This document shows positions 46,093 to 55,703 of a stretch of 64,000 nucleotides of DNA, piece by piece. Within the stretch, counting starts at the first letter, position 1; every line of letters begins with the position of its first letter. This DNA is from Burkholderiales bacterium (GTDB lineage: Bacteria > Pseudomonadota > Gammaproteobacteria > Burkholderiales > Burkholderiaceae_C). The notes under the pieces are model-generated. The model saw only the letters and a list, made by a program, of their open reading frames with translations. It was not told the DNA's origin and did not search any database. A program made the translations under genes and the position numbers. The stretch is taken from contig JACRAY010000024.1 in assembly GCA_016213325.1 (NCBI GenBank), forward strand, positions 124,001-188,000, written 5' to 3'.

Positions 46093-46953
46093 TCAACCGC
46101 CCACCGATGAATCGTCGCTGGAAGCCCAACCTGCCAGCGGATGGACACCCATATTGCTGCATTCCCTCACCTGCCAGCCCGCGGGCGCCTCACCAGGCAC
46201 CTGGCCGGGCGGCAGCAGCGCGAACACCGCACTGCCCGAGCCGGTCATCCGGCCCCGCAAGCCCTGCGAACCCAGCCACTGCAGCGCCTGCCCAACCCCG
46301 GGACACAGGCTCTCGGCCACCGGTTGCAGGTCGTTGCGGCCGAACTCCCAAGGGTCTGCAGCAAAGCCCGAGATTATAGCAGGCTCACTGTCTCTCCTGA
46401 GGGCGGGGTCCGAGAAGATGCGCGCTGTGTCCAGGCCTTGCGCCGTCTTCACCACCAGGAAGCGCGCGGCCGGCACCTCGAGGGGAGTGATCACTTCGCC
46501 GATGCCTTCGACCCACGCGTTGTGCCCGCGCAGGAAGAAGGGCACGTCGGCTCCCAGCCCGAGGCCGATGGCCGCCAGCTGGGGAAGCTCCAGCCCCAGG
46601 TCCCAAAGACGGTTCAGGGCCAGCAGCGTGCTGGCCGCGTCGGACGAGCCCCCGCCCATCCCGGCTTGCGACGGGATGCGCTTTTCGATGCGGATGTGGG
46701 CACCCGCGGCCGCGCCCGTGGCAGCCTGCAGGGCACGCGCCGCGCGCAGCACCAGGTCGTCGGCGGGCAGCGGCTCGCCCAGGTCTTCGCGGCTCACGCC
46801 AGCGCCCGGCCTGAGCTCGAAGTGCAGGGTGTCGCACCAGTCGATGAGCATGAAGGCCGACTGCAGCAGGTGCATGCCGTCGGCCCGGCGCCCCGTCACG
46901 TGCAGGAACAGGTTCAGCTTGGCAGGCGCCGGGACGTCGTACAGGGCTCGCAT
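46093..46953 (-). CDS. ispE: 4-diphosphocytidyl-2-C-methyl-D-erythritol kinase
   Basis: A 286-residue GHMP kinase. The ATP loop is GMGGGSSDAAS; the N-terminal PAPAKLNLFLHV motif and the GADVPFFL segment are family-typical. It phosphorylates the 2-OH of CDP-ME in the MEP isoprenoid pathway. The ATG overlaps the lolB stop by one base (TGATG). The C-terminal end (QVRECSNMGVHPL) matches other betaproteobacterial IspE. Confidence 0.97.
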   Translation of the reverse strand: MRALYDVPAPAKLNLFLHVTGRRADGMHLLQSAFMLIDWCDTLHFELRPGAGVSREDLGEPLPADDLVLRAARALQAATGAAAGAHIRIEKRIPSQAGMGGGSSDAASTLLALNRLWDLGLELPQLAAIGLGLGADVPFFLRGHNAWVEGIGEVITPLEVPAARFLVVKTAQGLDTARIFSDPALRRDSEPAIISGFAADPWEFGRNDLQPVAESLCPGVGQALQWLGSQGLRGRMTGSGSAVFALLPPGQVPGEAPAGWQVRECSNMGVHPLAGWASSDDSSVGG

Positions 46954-47453
46954 CAGCGGTCGAATGCCAGGCGCAGGTCGGCCACCGGCGGCGGGTCGAC
47001 GCGCCTGGCGCGCAGCCGCCCTTGCGCCACTTCGGATACGTCGGGCTGCCAGCCGGCCACCGGTGTTGCCACGCCACCGAGCCAGTCGAACAGCGCGGCC
47101 AGCGGAATGGGCGTGCCCGTGGCCTCGGCCGACAGCGTGTCGACCGAATCGAACTGGCGCGTCTGCCCGCCGCTGCGCAGGGTGGCGGCGCCCGGCGCCC
47201 AGGCGAGCTGGGCCATGGTGGAGCCGAGCGGGGAGTACAGCGTCAGCTCGCCGGCTTGCGCGCTGCCCTTCAGCTCGAAAGCGGCGGTAAACGACTGCTG
47301 CGGGCGGTCCTGCACCTGCAGCGCGAGCCGCCCGGTCCAGGTGGACGCGGCTTCGGCCGCCGAGGCCGCCGGGCGCTGCGGCGTGGCGCACCCGCCGGTG
47401 ACCAATGCCGAAATCGCCAGCAGGACGCCGGCGAGGGAGCGCCCGAATTTCAC
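46953..47453 (-). CDS. lolB: Outer-membrane lipoprotein LolB
   Basis: A 166-residue lipoprotein: signal peptide with lipobox VTGGC, then the LolB beta-barrel-like domain with WTGRLALQV and LTLYSPLGSTMAQL segments and a late LAALFDWL. LolB receives lipoproteins from LolA and inserts them in the outer membrane. The start is GTG, overlapping the stop of the TPR gene (GTGA). Gene order TPR-lolB-ispE is conserved in betaproteobacteria. Confidence 0.93.
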   Translation of the reverse strand: MKFGRSLAGVLLAISALVTGGCATPQRPAASAAEAASTWTGRLALQVQDRPQQSFTAAFELKGSAQAGELTLYSPLGSTMAQLAWAPGAATLRSGGQTRQFDSVDTLSAEATGTPIPLAALFDWLGGVATPVAGWQPDVSEVAQGRLRARRVDPPPVADLRLAFDR

Positions 47454-49231
47454 GGTTTGACCTTGAAGCGCTTGAGCGTTTCCAGCAGGGTCTCGTTGTC
47501 GTTGGCCAGCAGCAGCCCTTCCTTCCAGATGGACTGGGCGCGCTCGCGCTGGCCCACCACCCACAGCACTTCGCCGAGGTGTGCGGCAATCTCGGCGTCG
47601 GGCCGCGTCTTGTAGGCGCTTTCCAGGATCTTCAGCGCCTCTTCGCGATTGCCCATGCGGAACTCGACCCAGCCCAGGCTGTCGGTGATGAAGGGGTCGC
47701 CCGGCGCGAACTCCAGCGCCTTCTGGATCAGCTGCTTGGCCTCGGGCAGGCGCACGTTGCGGTCCGCCAGCGAAAAGCCCAGCGCGTTGTACGCATGGTG
47801 GAAGTCGGGCTTGGCCGCGATGATCTGGCGCAGCAGCCTTTCCATCTCGGGCAGGTTGCCCAGCTTCTCGGCCATCATCGCCTGGTCGTACACCAGGTCG
47901 GTGTCGCGCGGGTCCTTGGCGGCGCCCTGGGCCAGCAGGTCGTAGGCGCCCTTGTACTGCTTGTGCTCGCGCAGCAGGTTCACTTCGGCCATCAGCTTCA
48001 CGCGCGCGTCGCCCGGGTTGCGTTCGGGCAGGCCGCGCAGCAGCTTGCGGCCTTCTTCCAGCTTGCCCTGGCGCGCCAGGATGGAGGCGCGTCGGTTCTG
48101 CGCGGCCACCAGGTCCTGCGAGTTCTCGATCTTGTCGAGCCAGGCCCCGGCGAGCGGGTAGTCCTTGCGCTTCTCGGCAATCTGCGACAGCGACAGGTAG
48201 GCCTGCGCCAAGCCGCGCGAGCGGTCTTCGCTGCGCCGGTCGGCCACCAGCTCCACGTACTTCTTCAGCGCGGCTTCCGCGGCCGGAAGCTGGTTGTCCT
48301 GCACCAGCAGCGTCCCCTGCACCAGCCAGGCTTCGGCGAACTCGGGGCGTTCGGCGGTGATCGCCTGCAGCTGCTGCAGCGCCTCGGGGTAGCGCTGCAC
48401 ATCGAGCAGCGCACGCGCGTAGCCCATGCGGAGCTCGGGCAGCGGCTTGCCTTCGATGTACTTCTTCACCAGCGCTTCGGCGGCCGGCTGCTTGGGGTCC
48501 ATGATGTCCAGCGCCAGCAGCACCGGGCCCTCGGCCCGGCCATTGGCCGCCTGGCCGCGGCGCGCGGCTTCCAGCGCACCGGCCGTGTCGGCTGCCGCAA
48601 GGCGCATGCGCCCGACGGTGGTCCAGGCCGCAGCGCCCGTCGCGGGGTTGGCCAGGTGCTCGGTGAGCGCCTGTTCCACCACCGAAGCGGCCAGCTTCTT
48701 GTCGCTGGCCCGCGCAAAGAGACGCGGCACGGACGCGATGGCCGCCAGGCGGTCCTTGGCCTCGGCCAGCGCGATGTCGCTTTTCAGCGGCTCGATCGAT
48801 TCGGCCAGCCGGTTGAGCGCCAGCAGGATCTGCAGCACATAGCGGTTGGCCTCGCGCGACTGCGGGTGGGCCGACTTCCAGGCGCGCGCGGCCTGCAAGG
48901 CCGACTCGCCCGAGCGCGACTGGAACGCAATGTCCACCGCGCGCTGGTACAGCGACGGGTCGTTGGTCTTGCGCGCCGCGTCGAGGATCAGCGCGTAACC
49001 CGCAGCCGGTTCGCTGCCACGCGCGTTCAGCTCGCCCAGCAGCAACTGGTAGAACAGGTCGCCGTCCAGGGCGCTCGCGACGAGCTGGCCCTTTTCGGCG
49101 GGTTCGGGGCGCGACACCGGTGCGGGGACGTCGTCGTCGTCGTCATCGTCGTCGGTGGTCTGGGCATACGCGGTGGCCCAGGCGGAGAGGACCAGCACCG
49201 CAGCCAGGGCCAGTCGGGAAACACGCTTCAT
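47450..49231 (-). CDS. Exported TPR-repeat protein upstream of lolB
   Basis: A 593-residue periplasmic protein: signal peptide (about 1-23), a run of eight to nine Asp just after cleavage, then some ten or more TPR-like repeats. A clear one is LPEMERLLRQIIAAKPDFHHAYNALGFSLAD near the C-terminus (split around residues 490-525). Such a protein next to lolB is common in betaproteobacteria and may act in outer-membrane biogenesis; no direct evidence. A TATTAT hexamer six bases before the ATG and no Shine-Dalgarno suggest a leaderless mRNA. Divergent from mutM with 16 bases between. Confidence 0.88.
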   Translation of the reverse strand: MKRVSRLALAAVLVLSAWATAYAQTTDDDDDDDDVPAPVSRPEPAEKGQLVASALDGDLFYQLLLGELNARGSEPAAGYALILDAARKTNDPSLYQRAVDIAFQSRSGESALQAARAWKSAHPQSREANRYVLQILLALNRLAESIEPLKSDIALAEAKDRLAAIASVPRLFARASDKKLAASVVEQALTEHLANPATGAAAWTTVGRMRLAAADTAGALEAARRGQAANGRAEGPVLLALDIMDPKQPAAEALVKKYIEGKPLPELRMGYARALLDVQRYPEALQQLQAITAERPEFAEAWLVQGTLLVQDNQLPAAEAALKKYVELVADRRSEDRSRGLAQAYLSLSQIAEKRKDYPLAGAWLDKIENSQDLVAAQNRRASILARQGKLEEGRKLLRGLPERNPGDARVKLMAEVNLLREHKQYKGAYDLLAQGAAKDPRDTDLVYDQAMMAEKLGNLPEMERLLRQIIAAKPDFHHAYNALGFSLADRNVRLPEAKQLIQKALEFAPGDPFITDSLGWVEFRMGNREEALKILESAYKTRPDAEIAAHLGEVLWVVGQRERAQSIWKEGLLLANDNETLLETLKRFKVKP

Positions 49232-49247
49232 CAACCCATAATAGCTG

Positions 49248-50063
49248 ATGCCCGAGTTGCCAGAGGTGGAGGTCACGCGCCGCAGTTTTGCCGACCGGAT
49301 CGCCGGCGCAACCATCGAATCGGCGTGGCTCGGCAAGGCGCTGCGCTGGCCCCTGGGCATCGAGCCGGCGGCACTGGCGGGGCGCCGGGTGCAGGGCGTG
49401 CGCCGCCGCGGCAAGTACCTGCTGGTGGACCTGGACTGCGGGCTGCTGCTGCTGCACCTGGGCATGTCCGGCAGCCTCATCTTTGCGCCGTCCTTGCCCC
49501 CTCGGGCGCTGCACGACCACTTCGACCTGGCCACCTCGCGCGGCGCCCTGCGCCTGAACGACCCGCGGCGCTTCGGCGCGGTGGTCTACGCGGACTCGGA
49601 AGACTCGCCCCAGGCGGTGAAGCTGCTGGGCGGCCTGGGCGTCGAGCCGCTGGAAAGCGGCTTCGACGCCACCCGCTTCCACCAGGCGCTGAAGCGGCGC
49701 AACGCCGCCGTGAAGCAAGTCCTGCTGGCAGGCGACGTGGTGGTGGGTGTCGGCAACATCTACGCCTCGGAAGCGCTGTTCCTCGCCGGCATCCGCCCGA
49801 CCACCCGGGCTTCGCGCATCAGCCGCCCGCGCGCGGCGAAGCTGGCTGCGGCCATCCGCGACGTGCTGGCGCGCGCCGTTTCCAAGGGCGGCAGCACGCT
49901 GCGCGACTTCTCCAGTGCCCAGGGCGAGGCGGGCTACTTCCAGCTGGAAGCCATGGTCTACGACCGCGCGGGCGAGCCGTGCCGGGTGTGCGCAACGCCG
50001 GTTCGGTGCATCCGGCAGGGCCAGCGCAGTACTTATTACTGCCCCCACTGCCAGAAGCCCTAG
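49248..50063 (+). CDS. mutM: Formamidopyrimidine-DNA glycosylase MutM/Fpg
   Basis: A 271-residue glycosylase. The N-terminal PELPEVE provides the catalytic Pro 2 and Glu 3; the H2TH region includes [11 protein letters not shown]; the C-terminal zinc finger has CRVC and CPHC pairs. It removes 8-oxoguanine and ring-opened purines. A CATAAT hexamer lies five bases before the ATG and no Shine-Dalgarno is seen. It heads a plus-strand run with the dynamin-like gene and mutY. Confidence 0.97.
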   Translation: MPELPEVEVTRRSFADRIAGATIESAWLGKALRWPLGIEPAALAGRRVQGVRRRGKYLLVDLDCGLLLLHLGMSGSLIFAPSLPPRALHDHFDLATSRGALRLNDPRRFGAVVYADSEDSPQAVKLLGGLGVEPLESGFDATRFHQALKRRNAAVKQVLLAGDVVVGVGNIYASEALFLAGIRPTTRASRISRPRAAKLAAAIRDVLARAVSKGGSTLRDFSSAQGEAGYFQLEAMVYDRAGEPCRVCATPVRCIRQGQRSTYYCPHCQKP

Positions 50064-50117
50064 GGGGCCCGAAAGGGCGGCGATGCTATAGTCAAAAACG
50101 CATCATTCCGGGCGACA

Positions 50118-52088
50118 GTGGCTTCTTCATTCAACGAACAATTCGACCAGCATGGCGCATGGCGGCGCGAATTCGCCCTGCGTCTGAAGCTGCTGGGTGA
50201 ATGGCTGAAGGACCACGACCTGCTGGACAGCGCCGTCGAGGAAAGGCTGCGCCGGCTCGAGTCGCAGATCCGCTCCGACAAGGTGATGGTGGCTTTCGTC
50301 GCCGAGTTCTCGCGCGGCAAGTCGGAGCTGATCAACGCGATCTTCTTCGCCGGCTACAAGCGCCGCATCATGCCGGCCAGCGCGGGCCGCACGACGATGT
50401 GCCCCACCGAGCTGGGCTACGACGCCGAAGTGCCGCCCTGCCTGCGCCTGCTGCCGATCGAAACGCGCCTGCAGCCGCAGGCCCTGATGGAATGGCGGCT
50501 GGTGCCCGACAAGTGGGTGCGCGTCGACCTCGACGTGAACGACCCCGCGCAGCTGGCGCAGGCGTTCGAGAAGGTCGCCGAAGTCCGCAAGGTCACGCAG
50601 GAAGAAGCACGGGCCCTCGGTTTCTGGCACGACGACGTGCCCGAAGACAACCCGATGGTCGGGTCCGACGGCCTGTACGAAGTGCCGAAGTGGCGCCACG
50701 CGCTGATCAATATCGCGCACCCGCTGCTCAAGCAGGGGCTGGTGATCCTGGACACGCCGGGCCTGAACGCGATCGGCGCTGAGCCCGAACTCACGGTCAA
50801 CCTGATCCCGCAGGCGCATGCGGTGGTGTTCATCCTGGCCGCCGATACGGGTGTCACCAAGTCCGACCTGTCGATCTGGAAAGAGCACCTGATCACCGAG
50901 GACCTCGACGTCGAGTCGCGGCTGGTGGTGCTGAACAAGATCGACACGATGTGGGACGTACTGTCCACGCCCGCGCAGATCCAGGCGCAGATCGACCGGC
51001 AGCGCGCCACCACGGCGGAAATCCTGGCGCTGCCCGAGTCGCAGGTGATCCCGGTGTCGGCGCAGAAGGGCCTGGTCGCCAAGGTCACGCACGACCGCGA
51101 TTTGCTGGACAAGAGCTGCCTGCCGAAGCTGGAACAGGCGCTGAGCCAGGGGGTAATGGGGCAGCGCCAGAAGATCCTGCGCTCCGCCGTGTCGGGCAGC
51201 ATCACCGACCTGCGCGTCGAAGCCGGCCGCGTCATCAACATCCGCCGCCGCGACCTGGCCGAGCAGATGGTGGAGCTGAAGGGCCTGCGCGGCAAGAACA
51301 TGTCGGTCATCCGGCACATGCGCGCGCGCATCGAGCAGGAGCAGGGCGACTTCGACGCCAGCGGCGCGAAGATCCATGCCGTGCGCTCGGTGCACCTGAA
51401 GCTGCTGCGCGACGTGTTCAGCCTGCTGGGCACGAGCACGCTGAAGGCCGAGATGGCCGAACTGACGAAGGCGTTGCGCCAGCCCGGCATCAAGCTCGGC
51501 GTGCGCAAGGCCTACGGCGCGACCTTCGAGCGGTTGCGCGGCGGCCTGAACAAGGCGCAGTCGATCAGCGGCGAAATCCAGTCGATGCTGACGGGCACCT
51601 TCCGCCAGCTCAACGCGGAATACGGTTTCTCGCTGCAGGCGCCGCGCGAGCCCGACCTGGCGCGCTACGAGCGCGACCTGGACCTGGTGGAGCGCAGCCA
51701 CAACCAGTACCTGGGTGTGGGCAACGCGCTGCGGCTGGCGCAACCCGAGTTTGCCGACCGCCTGGTGCGCGCGCTCGCCACGCGGCTGCGCGTGGTTTAC
51801 GAGTCGGCGCTGGGCGAAGTGGAGCTGTGGAACAAGTCCGCAGCGGCGCAGCTCGATGCGCAGTTGCGCGAACGCCGCCGCAATTTCGGGCGGCGCATCG
51901 AGGCCATCGAAAGAATCCAGCAGGCCGCCAGCGGCCTCGACGACCGCATCACCGAGATCGAGGCGCAGGAAACCGCGCTGGACCAACTGGACGCCAAGCT
52001 GGGCGAGCTGACCGCCCACCTCACGCAGATTCCCGGCGGCCACGACGAGGCGGCGACACCCCGCGAACCGCTGCTCAAGCAGGCATGA
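50118..52088 (+). CDS. Dynamin-like GTPase
   Basis: A 656-residue large GTPase. G1 reads AEFSRGKS (residues 62-69), where Ala replaces the first Gly of the usual P-loop; G3 is LDTPGLN, G4 is NKID. The rest is helical with coiled-coil stretches (about 370-430 and 590-640) as in bacterial dynamin-like proteins, which remodel or repair membranes. No transmembrane helix is seen. The start is GTG. Its stop overlaps the mutY ATG (ATGA), and a TATAGT hexamer at about 50086 may be its promoter. Role unknown. Confidence 0.88.
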   Translation: MASSFNEQFDQHGAWRREFALRLKLLGEWLKDHDLLDSAVEERLRRLESQIRSDKVMVAFVAEFSRGKSELINAIFFAGYKRRIMPASAGRTTMCPTELGYDAEVPPCLRLLPIETRLQPQALMEWRLVPDKWVRVDLDVNDPAQLAQAFEKVAEVRKVTQEEARALGFWHDDVPEDNPMVGSDGLYEVPKWRHALINIAHPLLKQGLVILDTPGLNAIGAEPELTVNLIPQAHAVVFILAADTGVTKSDLSIWKEHLITEDLDVESRLVVLNKIDTMWDVLSTPAQIQAQIDRQRATTAEILALPESQVIPVSAQKGLVAKVTHDRDLLDKSCLPKLEQALSQGVMGQRQKILRSAVSGSITDLRVEAGRVINIRRRDLAEQMVELKGLRGKNMSVIRHMRARIEQEQGDFDASGAKIHAVRSVHLKLLRDVFSLLGTSTLKAEMAELTKALRQPGIKLGVRKAYGATFERLRGGLNKAQSISGEIQSMLTGTFRQLNAEYGFSLQAPREPDLARYERDLDLVERSHNQYLGVGNALRLAQPEFADRLVRALATRLRVVYESALGEVELWNKSAAAQLDAQLRERRRNFGRRIEAIERIQQAASGLDDRITEIEAQETALDQLDAKLGELTAHLTQIPGGHDEAATPREPLLKQA

Positions 52089-53146
52089 CCCCACCGGCAG
52101 GATTCGCAGCGCGCGTGGTGCGCTGGCAGCGCTCGCACGGGCGCAGCCACCTGCCGTGGCAGGGCACGCGCGACCCCTATCGCGTGTGGCTGTCCGAAGT
52201 GATGCTGCAGCAGACGCAGGTGGCGACGGTGCTCGACTACTTCCCGCGTTTCCTCGCGCGCTTTCCCGACGTAAGTACGCTGGCCGCGGCGCCGCTGGAC
52301 GACGTGCTGGCGTCGTGGAGCGGGCTCGGCTACTACTCGCGCGCGCGCAACCTGCACCGGTGTGCGCAGGTGGTGGTCGGGCAGCACGGCGGCGAGTTTC
52401 CGCACGACGCGGCGACGCTGGAAACGCTGCCCGGCATCGGGCGGTCCACGGCGGCGGCCATCGCCGCTTTCTGCTTCGGTGAGCGCGCAGCCATCCTCGA
52501 CGGCAACGTCAAGCGCGTGCTGGCCCGCGTACTGGGCTATGGCGATGACCTCGCATCGGCCCGGCACGTCGCGCAGTTGTGGACGCATGCCGAGGCCTTG
52601 CTGCCGAAGCGCGAGGCCATGCCGGCTTACACGCAGGGACTGATGGACCTGGGTGCCACGGTGTGCCTGGCACGCAACCCGTCGTGCCTGCTGTGCCCGG
52701 TGCACGGCTTGTGCGCGGCTGCCGCGCAGGGGAAGCCCGAGGCTTACCCGGTCAAGACGCGCAAGCTCAAGCGCAGCGCCGAGGCATTGTGGCTGCTGCA
52801 TGCGCGCGATGCGCGTGGGGCGGTGTGGCTGGAGAAGCGGCCCGTGCCGGGGGTGTGGGCGGGGCTTTACTGCCTGCCGGTGTTTGCGAGCCGCGACGAA
52901 TTGCAGGGTGCACTGCCTGCGAGGGCGCGGCTCGAAGACGGGGAGCCGTTCGTGCATGTGCTGACGCACAAGGACCTGCATTTGCATCCGGTGAGGGTCA
53001 GGGTCAGGCAACTGCGGCGCGAAGGGGCGTGGTTTGCGGAGGGCGAATGGCCGAAGCTCGGGCTTCCTGCACCGGTGCGCGCATTGCTGCAAGCTGGGAT
53101 GTTACCCCTGCCTACGGGGATGCACGGTCGGACCCGGTCTTCGTAG
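52085..53146 (+). CDS. mutY: A/G-specific adenine glycosylase MutY, C-terminus extended by a REP pair
   Basis: A 353-residue MutY. The catalytic domain has SEVMLQQTQVATV, the HhH motif LPGIGRSTAAAIAAF and the Asp in ILDGNVKR; the Fe-S cluster cysteines are in CLARNPSCLLCPVHGLC. The C-terminal NUDIX-like domain follows (about 230-335). It removes adenine opposite 8-oxoguanine. The last 17 residues or so come from an inverted REP pair, and the TAG stop lies in the GTAG head of the second REP. Confidence 0.95.
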   Translation: MTPPAGFAARVVRWQRSHGRSHLPWQGTRDPYRVWLSEVMLQQTQVATVLDYFPRFLARFPDVSTLAAAPLDDVLASWSGLGYYSRARNLHRCAQVVVGQHGGEFPHDAATLETLPGIGRSTAAAIAAFCFGERAAILDGNVKRVLARVLGYGDDLASARHVAQLWTHAEALLPKREAMPAYTQGLMDLGATVCLARNPSCLLCPVHGLCAAAAQGKPEAYPVKTRKLKRSAEALWLLHARDARGAVWLEKRPVPGVWAGLYCLPVFASRDELQGALPARARLEDGEPFVHVLTHKDLHLHPVRVRVRQLRREGAWFAEGEWPKLGLPAPVRALLQAGMLPLPTGMHGRTRSS

Positions 53147-53165
53147 GCTGGGGTAACACCCCAGC
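53093..53165. repeat. Inverted REP pair (REPIN-like) at the mutY 3' end
   Basis: Two 24-base units in opposite orientation (53093-53116 and 53142-53165) differ at two positions and flank 25 bases. Each unit has a CGTAG head followed by its own hairpin (in the right unit GCTGGGGT-AAC-ACCCCAGC). This is the layout of a REP doublet mobilised by RAYT transposases. The left unit is inside the mutY reading frame and the right one gives its stop codon. Confidence 0.8.
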
Positions 53166-53178
53166 TCCCCGCCCGCCC

Positions 53179-54051
53179 TCAATACACCACTTCGCGGTGC
53201 CGCTTGAGCGTCGCCCAGCGCTGCCCGAACTCGGCAGCGAGGCGTTCCACCAGGTAAACCGACCGGTGCTGCCCGCCGGTGCAGCCGATGGCCACCGTCA
53301 CATAACTGCGATGGTTGCGCGCCAGCGCTTCCAGCCAGCGGTCCAGGAAGCCCTGGATGTGGCGGTACATCTGCTCCACCTCGGTGTCGGCCTGCAGGTA
53401 GTCGATCACGGCCTTGTCCAGCCCCGTCAGGTCGCGCAGCTCGGGTTCGTAGTACGGGTTGGGCAGCATGCGCACGTCGAACACGTAGTCCGCGTCCGTC
53501 GGGATACCGCGCTTGTACGCGAACGACTCGAACACCAGCGTGAGCTGCGCGAGCGGCGCCGCCAGCAATGACTTGACGTAGGCCTGCAGCTGCCCCGGCC
53601 TGAGCACACTGCTGTCGATGACGTGGGCCTGCTCGCGCAGGTCGGCCAGCAGCTCGCGTTCGAGTTCGATCGAGTCGACCAGTGCGCGCAACTGGTCGCG
53701 CGCGCCCTCCACGGCGGGCGCCAGGTGGCTCAGCGGATGGCGGCGGCGCGTCTCGGAAAACCGGCGCACCAGCGTCTCGGTGGTGGCGTCCAGGAACAGC
53801 GGGCGCACCGTCACGCTGCCTGCCTGCAGCTCGCGCAACTGGGCCGGCACCAGCGGCAGCGACGTGGCGCTGCGCACGTCCATGGCGATCGCCACGCGCT
53901 TGGCGCCGTTGCGCTGCTCCAGCTCGACGAACGACTTCAGCAGCTCGGGCGGCAGGTTGTCGACGCAGAAGTAGCCCGCATCTTCCAGTGCACGAAGGGC
54001 CACGGACTTGCCCGAGCCCGACATGCCGGTGATGAGGATCAGCTCCAGCAT
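53179..54051 (-). CDS. rapZ: RNase adapter protein RapZ
   Basis: A 290-residue P-loop protein. Walker A is GMSGSGKS (9-16); Walker B-like and the C-terminal domain with the [12 protein letters not shown] signature are typical of RapZ/YvcJ. In E. coli RapZ senses glucosamine-6-phosphate and targets small RNA GlmZ to RNase E; in betaproteobacteria its partner is less clear. The ATG overlaps the recN stop by one base. No ptsN or hprK is in the window. Confidence 0.95.
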   Translation of the reverse strand: MLELILITGMSGSGKSVALRALEDAGYFCVDNLPPELLKSFVELEQRNGAKRVAIAMDVRSATSLPLVPAQLRELQAGSVTVRPLFLDATTETLVRRFSETRRRHPLSHLAPAVEGARDQLRALVDSIELERELLADLREQAHVIDSSVLRPGQLQAYVKSLLAAPLAQLTLVFESFAYKRGIPTDADYVFDVRMLPNPYYEPELRDLTGLDKAVIDYLQADTEVEQMYRHIQGFLDRWLEALARNHRSYVTVAIGCTGGQHRSVYLVERLAAEFGQRWATLKRHREVVY

Positions 54052-55703
54052 CAGCGTCGGCTTTCGCCCAGCATCTCTTTGGCGTGGGCCAGTGTCGTCC
54101 CGGACAGCCTCTCGCCGCCCAGCATGCGCGCGACCTCGGCCACCCGCTTCTCGCCTTCGACCGGCGCCACGTTGCTGGCCACGCCCGCACCGTCGCTGCG
54201 CTTGGCCACCACGAGGTGATGGTCGGCGCAGGCCGCCACCTGCGGCAGGTGCGTGACGGCCAGCACCTGCCGGTCGCGGCCCAGCTGCTTCATGAGGCGC
54301 CCGACCGTTTCGGCCACCGCGCCGCCGACACCGGCATCCACCTCGTCGAAGATCAGTGTCTGCGCCGCGCCCAGCCGGCTGGTGGTGACGGCAATGGCCA
54401 GTGCGATGCGCGAGAGCTCGCCACCTGAAGCCACCTTGCCGATCGGCCGCGGCGTGGTGCCGGCGTGGCCTGCGACCAGGAAGCCCACGTCCTCCAGCCC
54501 GGTGGAGGACGGCTCGTCGGACTTCTCGAGGGCGACGTCGAAGCGCCCGCCCTGCATGCCCAGGCCCTGCATCGCCAGCGTCACTGCCTTGGCGAGTTGC
54601 GGCGCCGCCTTGGCCCTGGACTTCGACAGGCTGCGCGCCTCCACCATGAAGGCTTCGGCGGCGCGCCGCTCGGCGGCTTCCAGCGCTTGCAGGTCGGCTG
54701 CGGCGTCGAGCCGCCCGAGTTCCTCTTTCCACGAGGCATGCAGCGCGTGCAGCTCGGCCGGCGTGCGCTTGTAGCGGCGCGCGAGCGACACCCAAAGCGA
54801 CATGCGCGCGTCGAGTTCGGCCAGCCGTTCGGGGTCGAGTTCGGCGCGGCGCAGGTAAGTGCCCAGGGTGTGCGCCGCATCTTCTGCCTGCGCCAGGCTG
54901 GACGCCATCACCTCGGCCAGCGCGCGGAACTCCGGCTCGTACGCTTCCTGCGCCTGCAGCAGGTTCAGCGCCTGCGCCAGGCTGCGCGTGGCGCCGCCTT
55001 CGTCGCCTTCCAGCGCCTGCAGTGCGCCCTGCGCCGCTTCCATCAATGACTGCGCGTGCGACAGCCGCGTGTGGCTGGCATTCAGCTCGTCCCATTCGTC
55101 GGCGCCGGGCGCCAGCTTGTCCACTTCGCCGATCTGCCAGGCCAGGCGCTCGCGCTCGCGCTGCAGCGAGTCCTGCGCGGCGCGCGCTTCGGCCAGCGCC
55201 TTCTGCGCGGCGCGCCACGCCTGCCAGAGCTGCTGCACCGCCTGCGTGGAGACGCCGGCATAGCCGTCGAGCAGCTCGCGCACCGACTCGGGCCGGGTGA
55301 GGCTTTGCCATGCATGCTGGCCGTGGATGTCGACCAGCCTTTCGCCGGCTTCGCGCAACTGGGTGGCCGTGGCCGGGCTGCCGTTGATCCAGGCCCGGCT
55401 CTTGCCCTGCGCGTCGATGCTGCGCCTGAGCAGCAGGCTGTCGCCGGGTTCGAAGCCGGCTTCTTCCAGCCAGCCGGCCAGAGCCGGTTCGGGGTCGAAC
55501 TCGGCGCTGATGTCGGTGCGTTGCGCGCCCTCGCGCACCACGGCGGCCTCGGCGCGGGCGCCCAGCGCCAGCTGCAGCGCGTCGACCAGGATGGACTTGC
55601 CCGCGCCGGTTTCGCCGGTGAGCACCGAAAAGCCGTCCGCCAGGTCGAGCTCGAGCTCGCGGACGATCACGAAGTCGCGCAGCGCGATCCTCTTGAGTCC
55701 CAT
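54051..55703 (-). CDS. recN: DNA repair protein RecN
   Basis: A 550-residue SMC-like ATPase. Walker A is GETGAGKS near residue 30; long coiled-coil arms occupy about 150-370; the ABC signature is [13 protein letters not shown] and Walker B is [12 protein letters not shown]. RecN holds DNA ends for double-strand break repair. Two adjacent ATGs exist (55706 and 55703), the first overlapping the nadK stop; an AGAGG ribosome site fits the second slightly better. Confidence 0.97.
   Translation of the reverse strand: MGLKRIALRDFVIVRELELDLADGFSVLTGETGAGKSILVDALQLALGARAEAAVVREGAQRTDISAEFDPEPALAGWLEEAGFEPGDSLLLRRSIDAQGKSRAWINGSPATATQLREAGERLVDIHGQHAWQSLTRPESVRELLDGYAGVSTQAVQQLWQAWRAAQKALAEARAAQDSLQRERERLAWQIGEVDKLAPGADEWDELNASHTRLSHAQSLMEAAQGALQALEGDEGGATRSLAQALNLLQAQEAYEPEFRALAEVMASSLAQAEDAAHTLGTYLRRAELDPERLAELDARMSLWVSLARRYKRTPAELHALHASWKEELGRLDAAADLQALEAAERRAAEAFMVEARSLSKSRAKAAPQLAKAVTLAMQGLGMQGGRFDVALEKSDEPSSTGLEDVGFLVAGHAGTTPRPIGKVASGGELSRIALAIAVTTSRLGAAQTLIFDEVDAGVGGAVAETVGRLMKQLGRDRQVLAVTHLPQVAACADHHLVVAKRSDGAGVASNVAPVEGEKRVAEVARMLGGERLSGTTLAHAKEMLGESRR

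Noticed and set aside
47405..50200. A 931-codon plus-strand frame across the TPR and mutM genes.
   Set aside because: It runs antisense to a clear TPR protein and out of frame through mutM; its composition is that of a shadow frame.
50127..52094. A 655-codon minus-strand frame opposite the dynamin-like GTPase gene.
   Set aside because: The plus frame has G1, G3 and G4 GTPase motifs; the minus frame is a compositional shadow with no recognisable motif.
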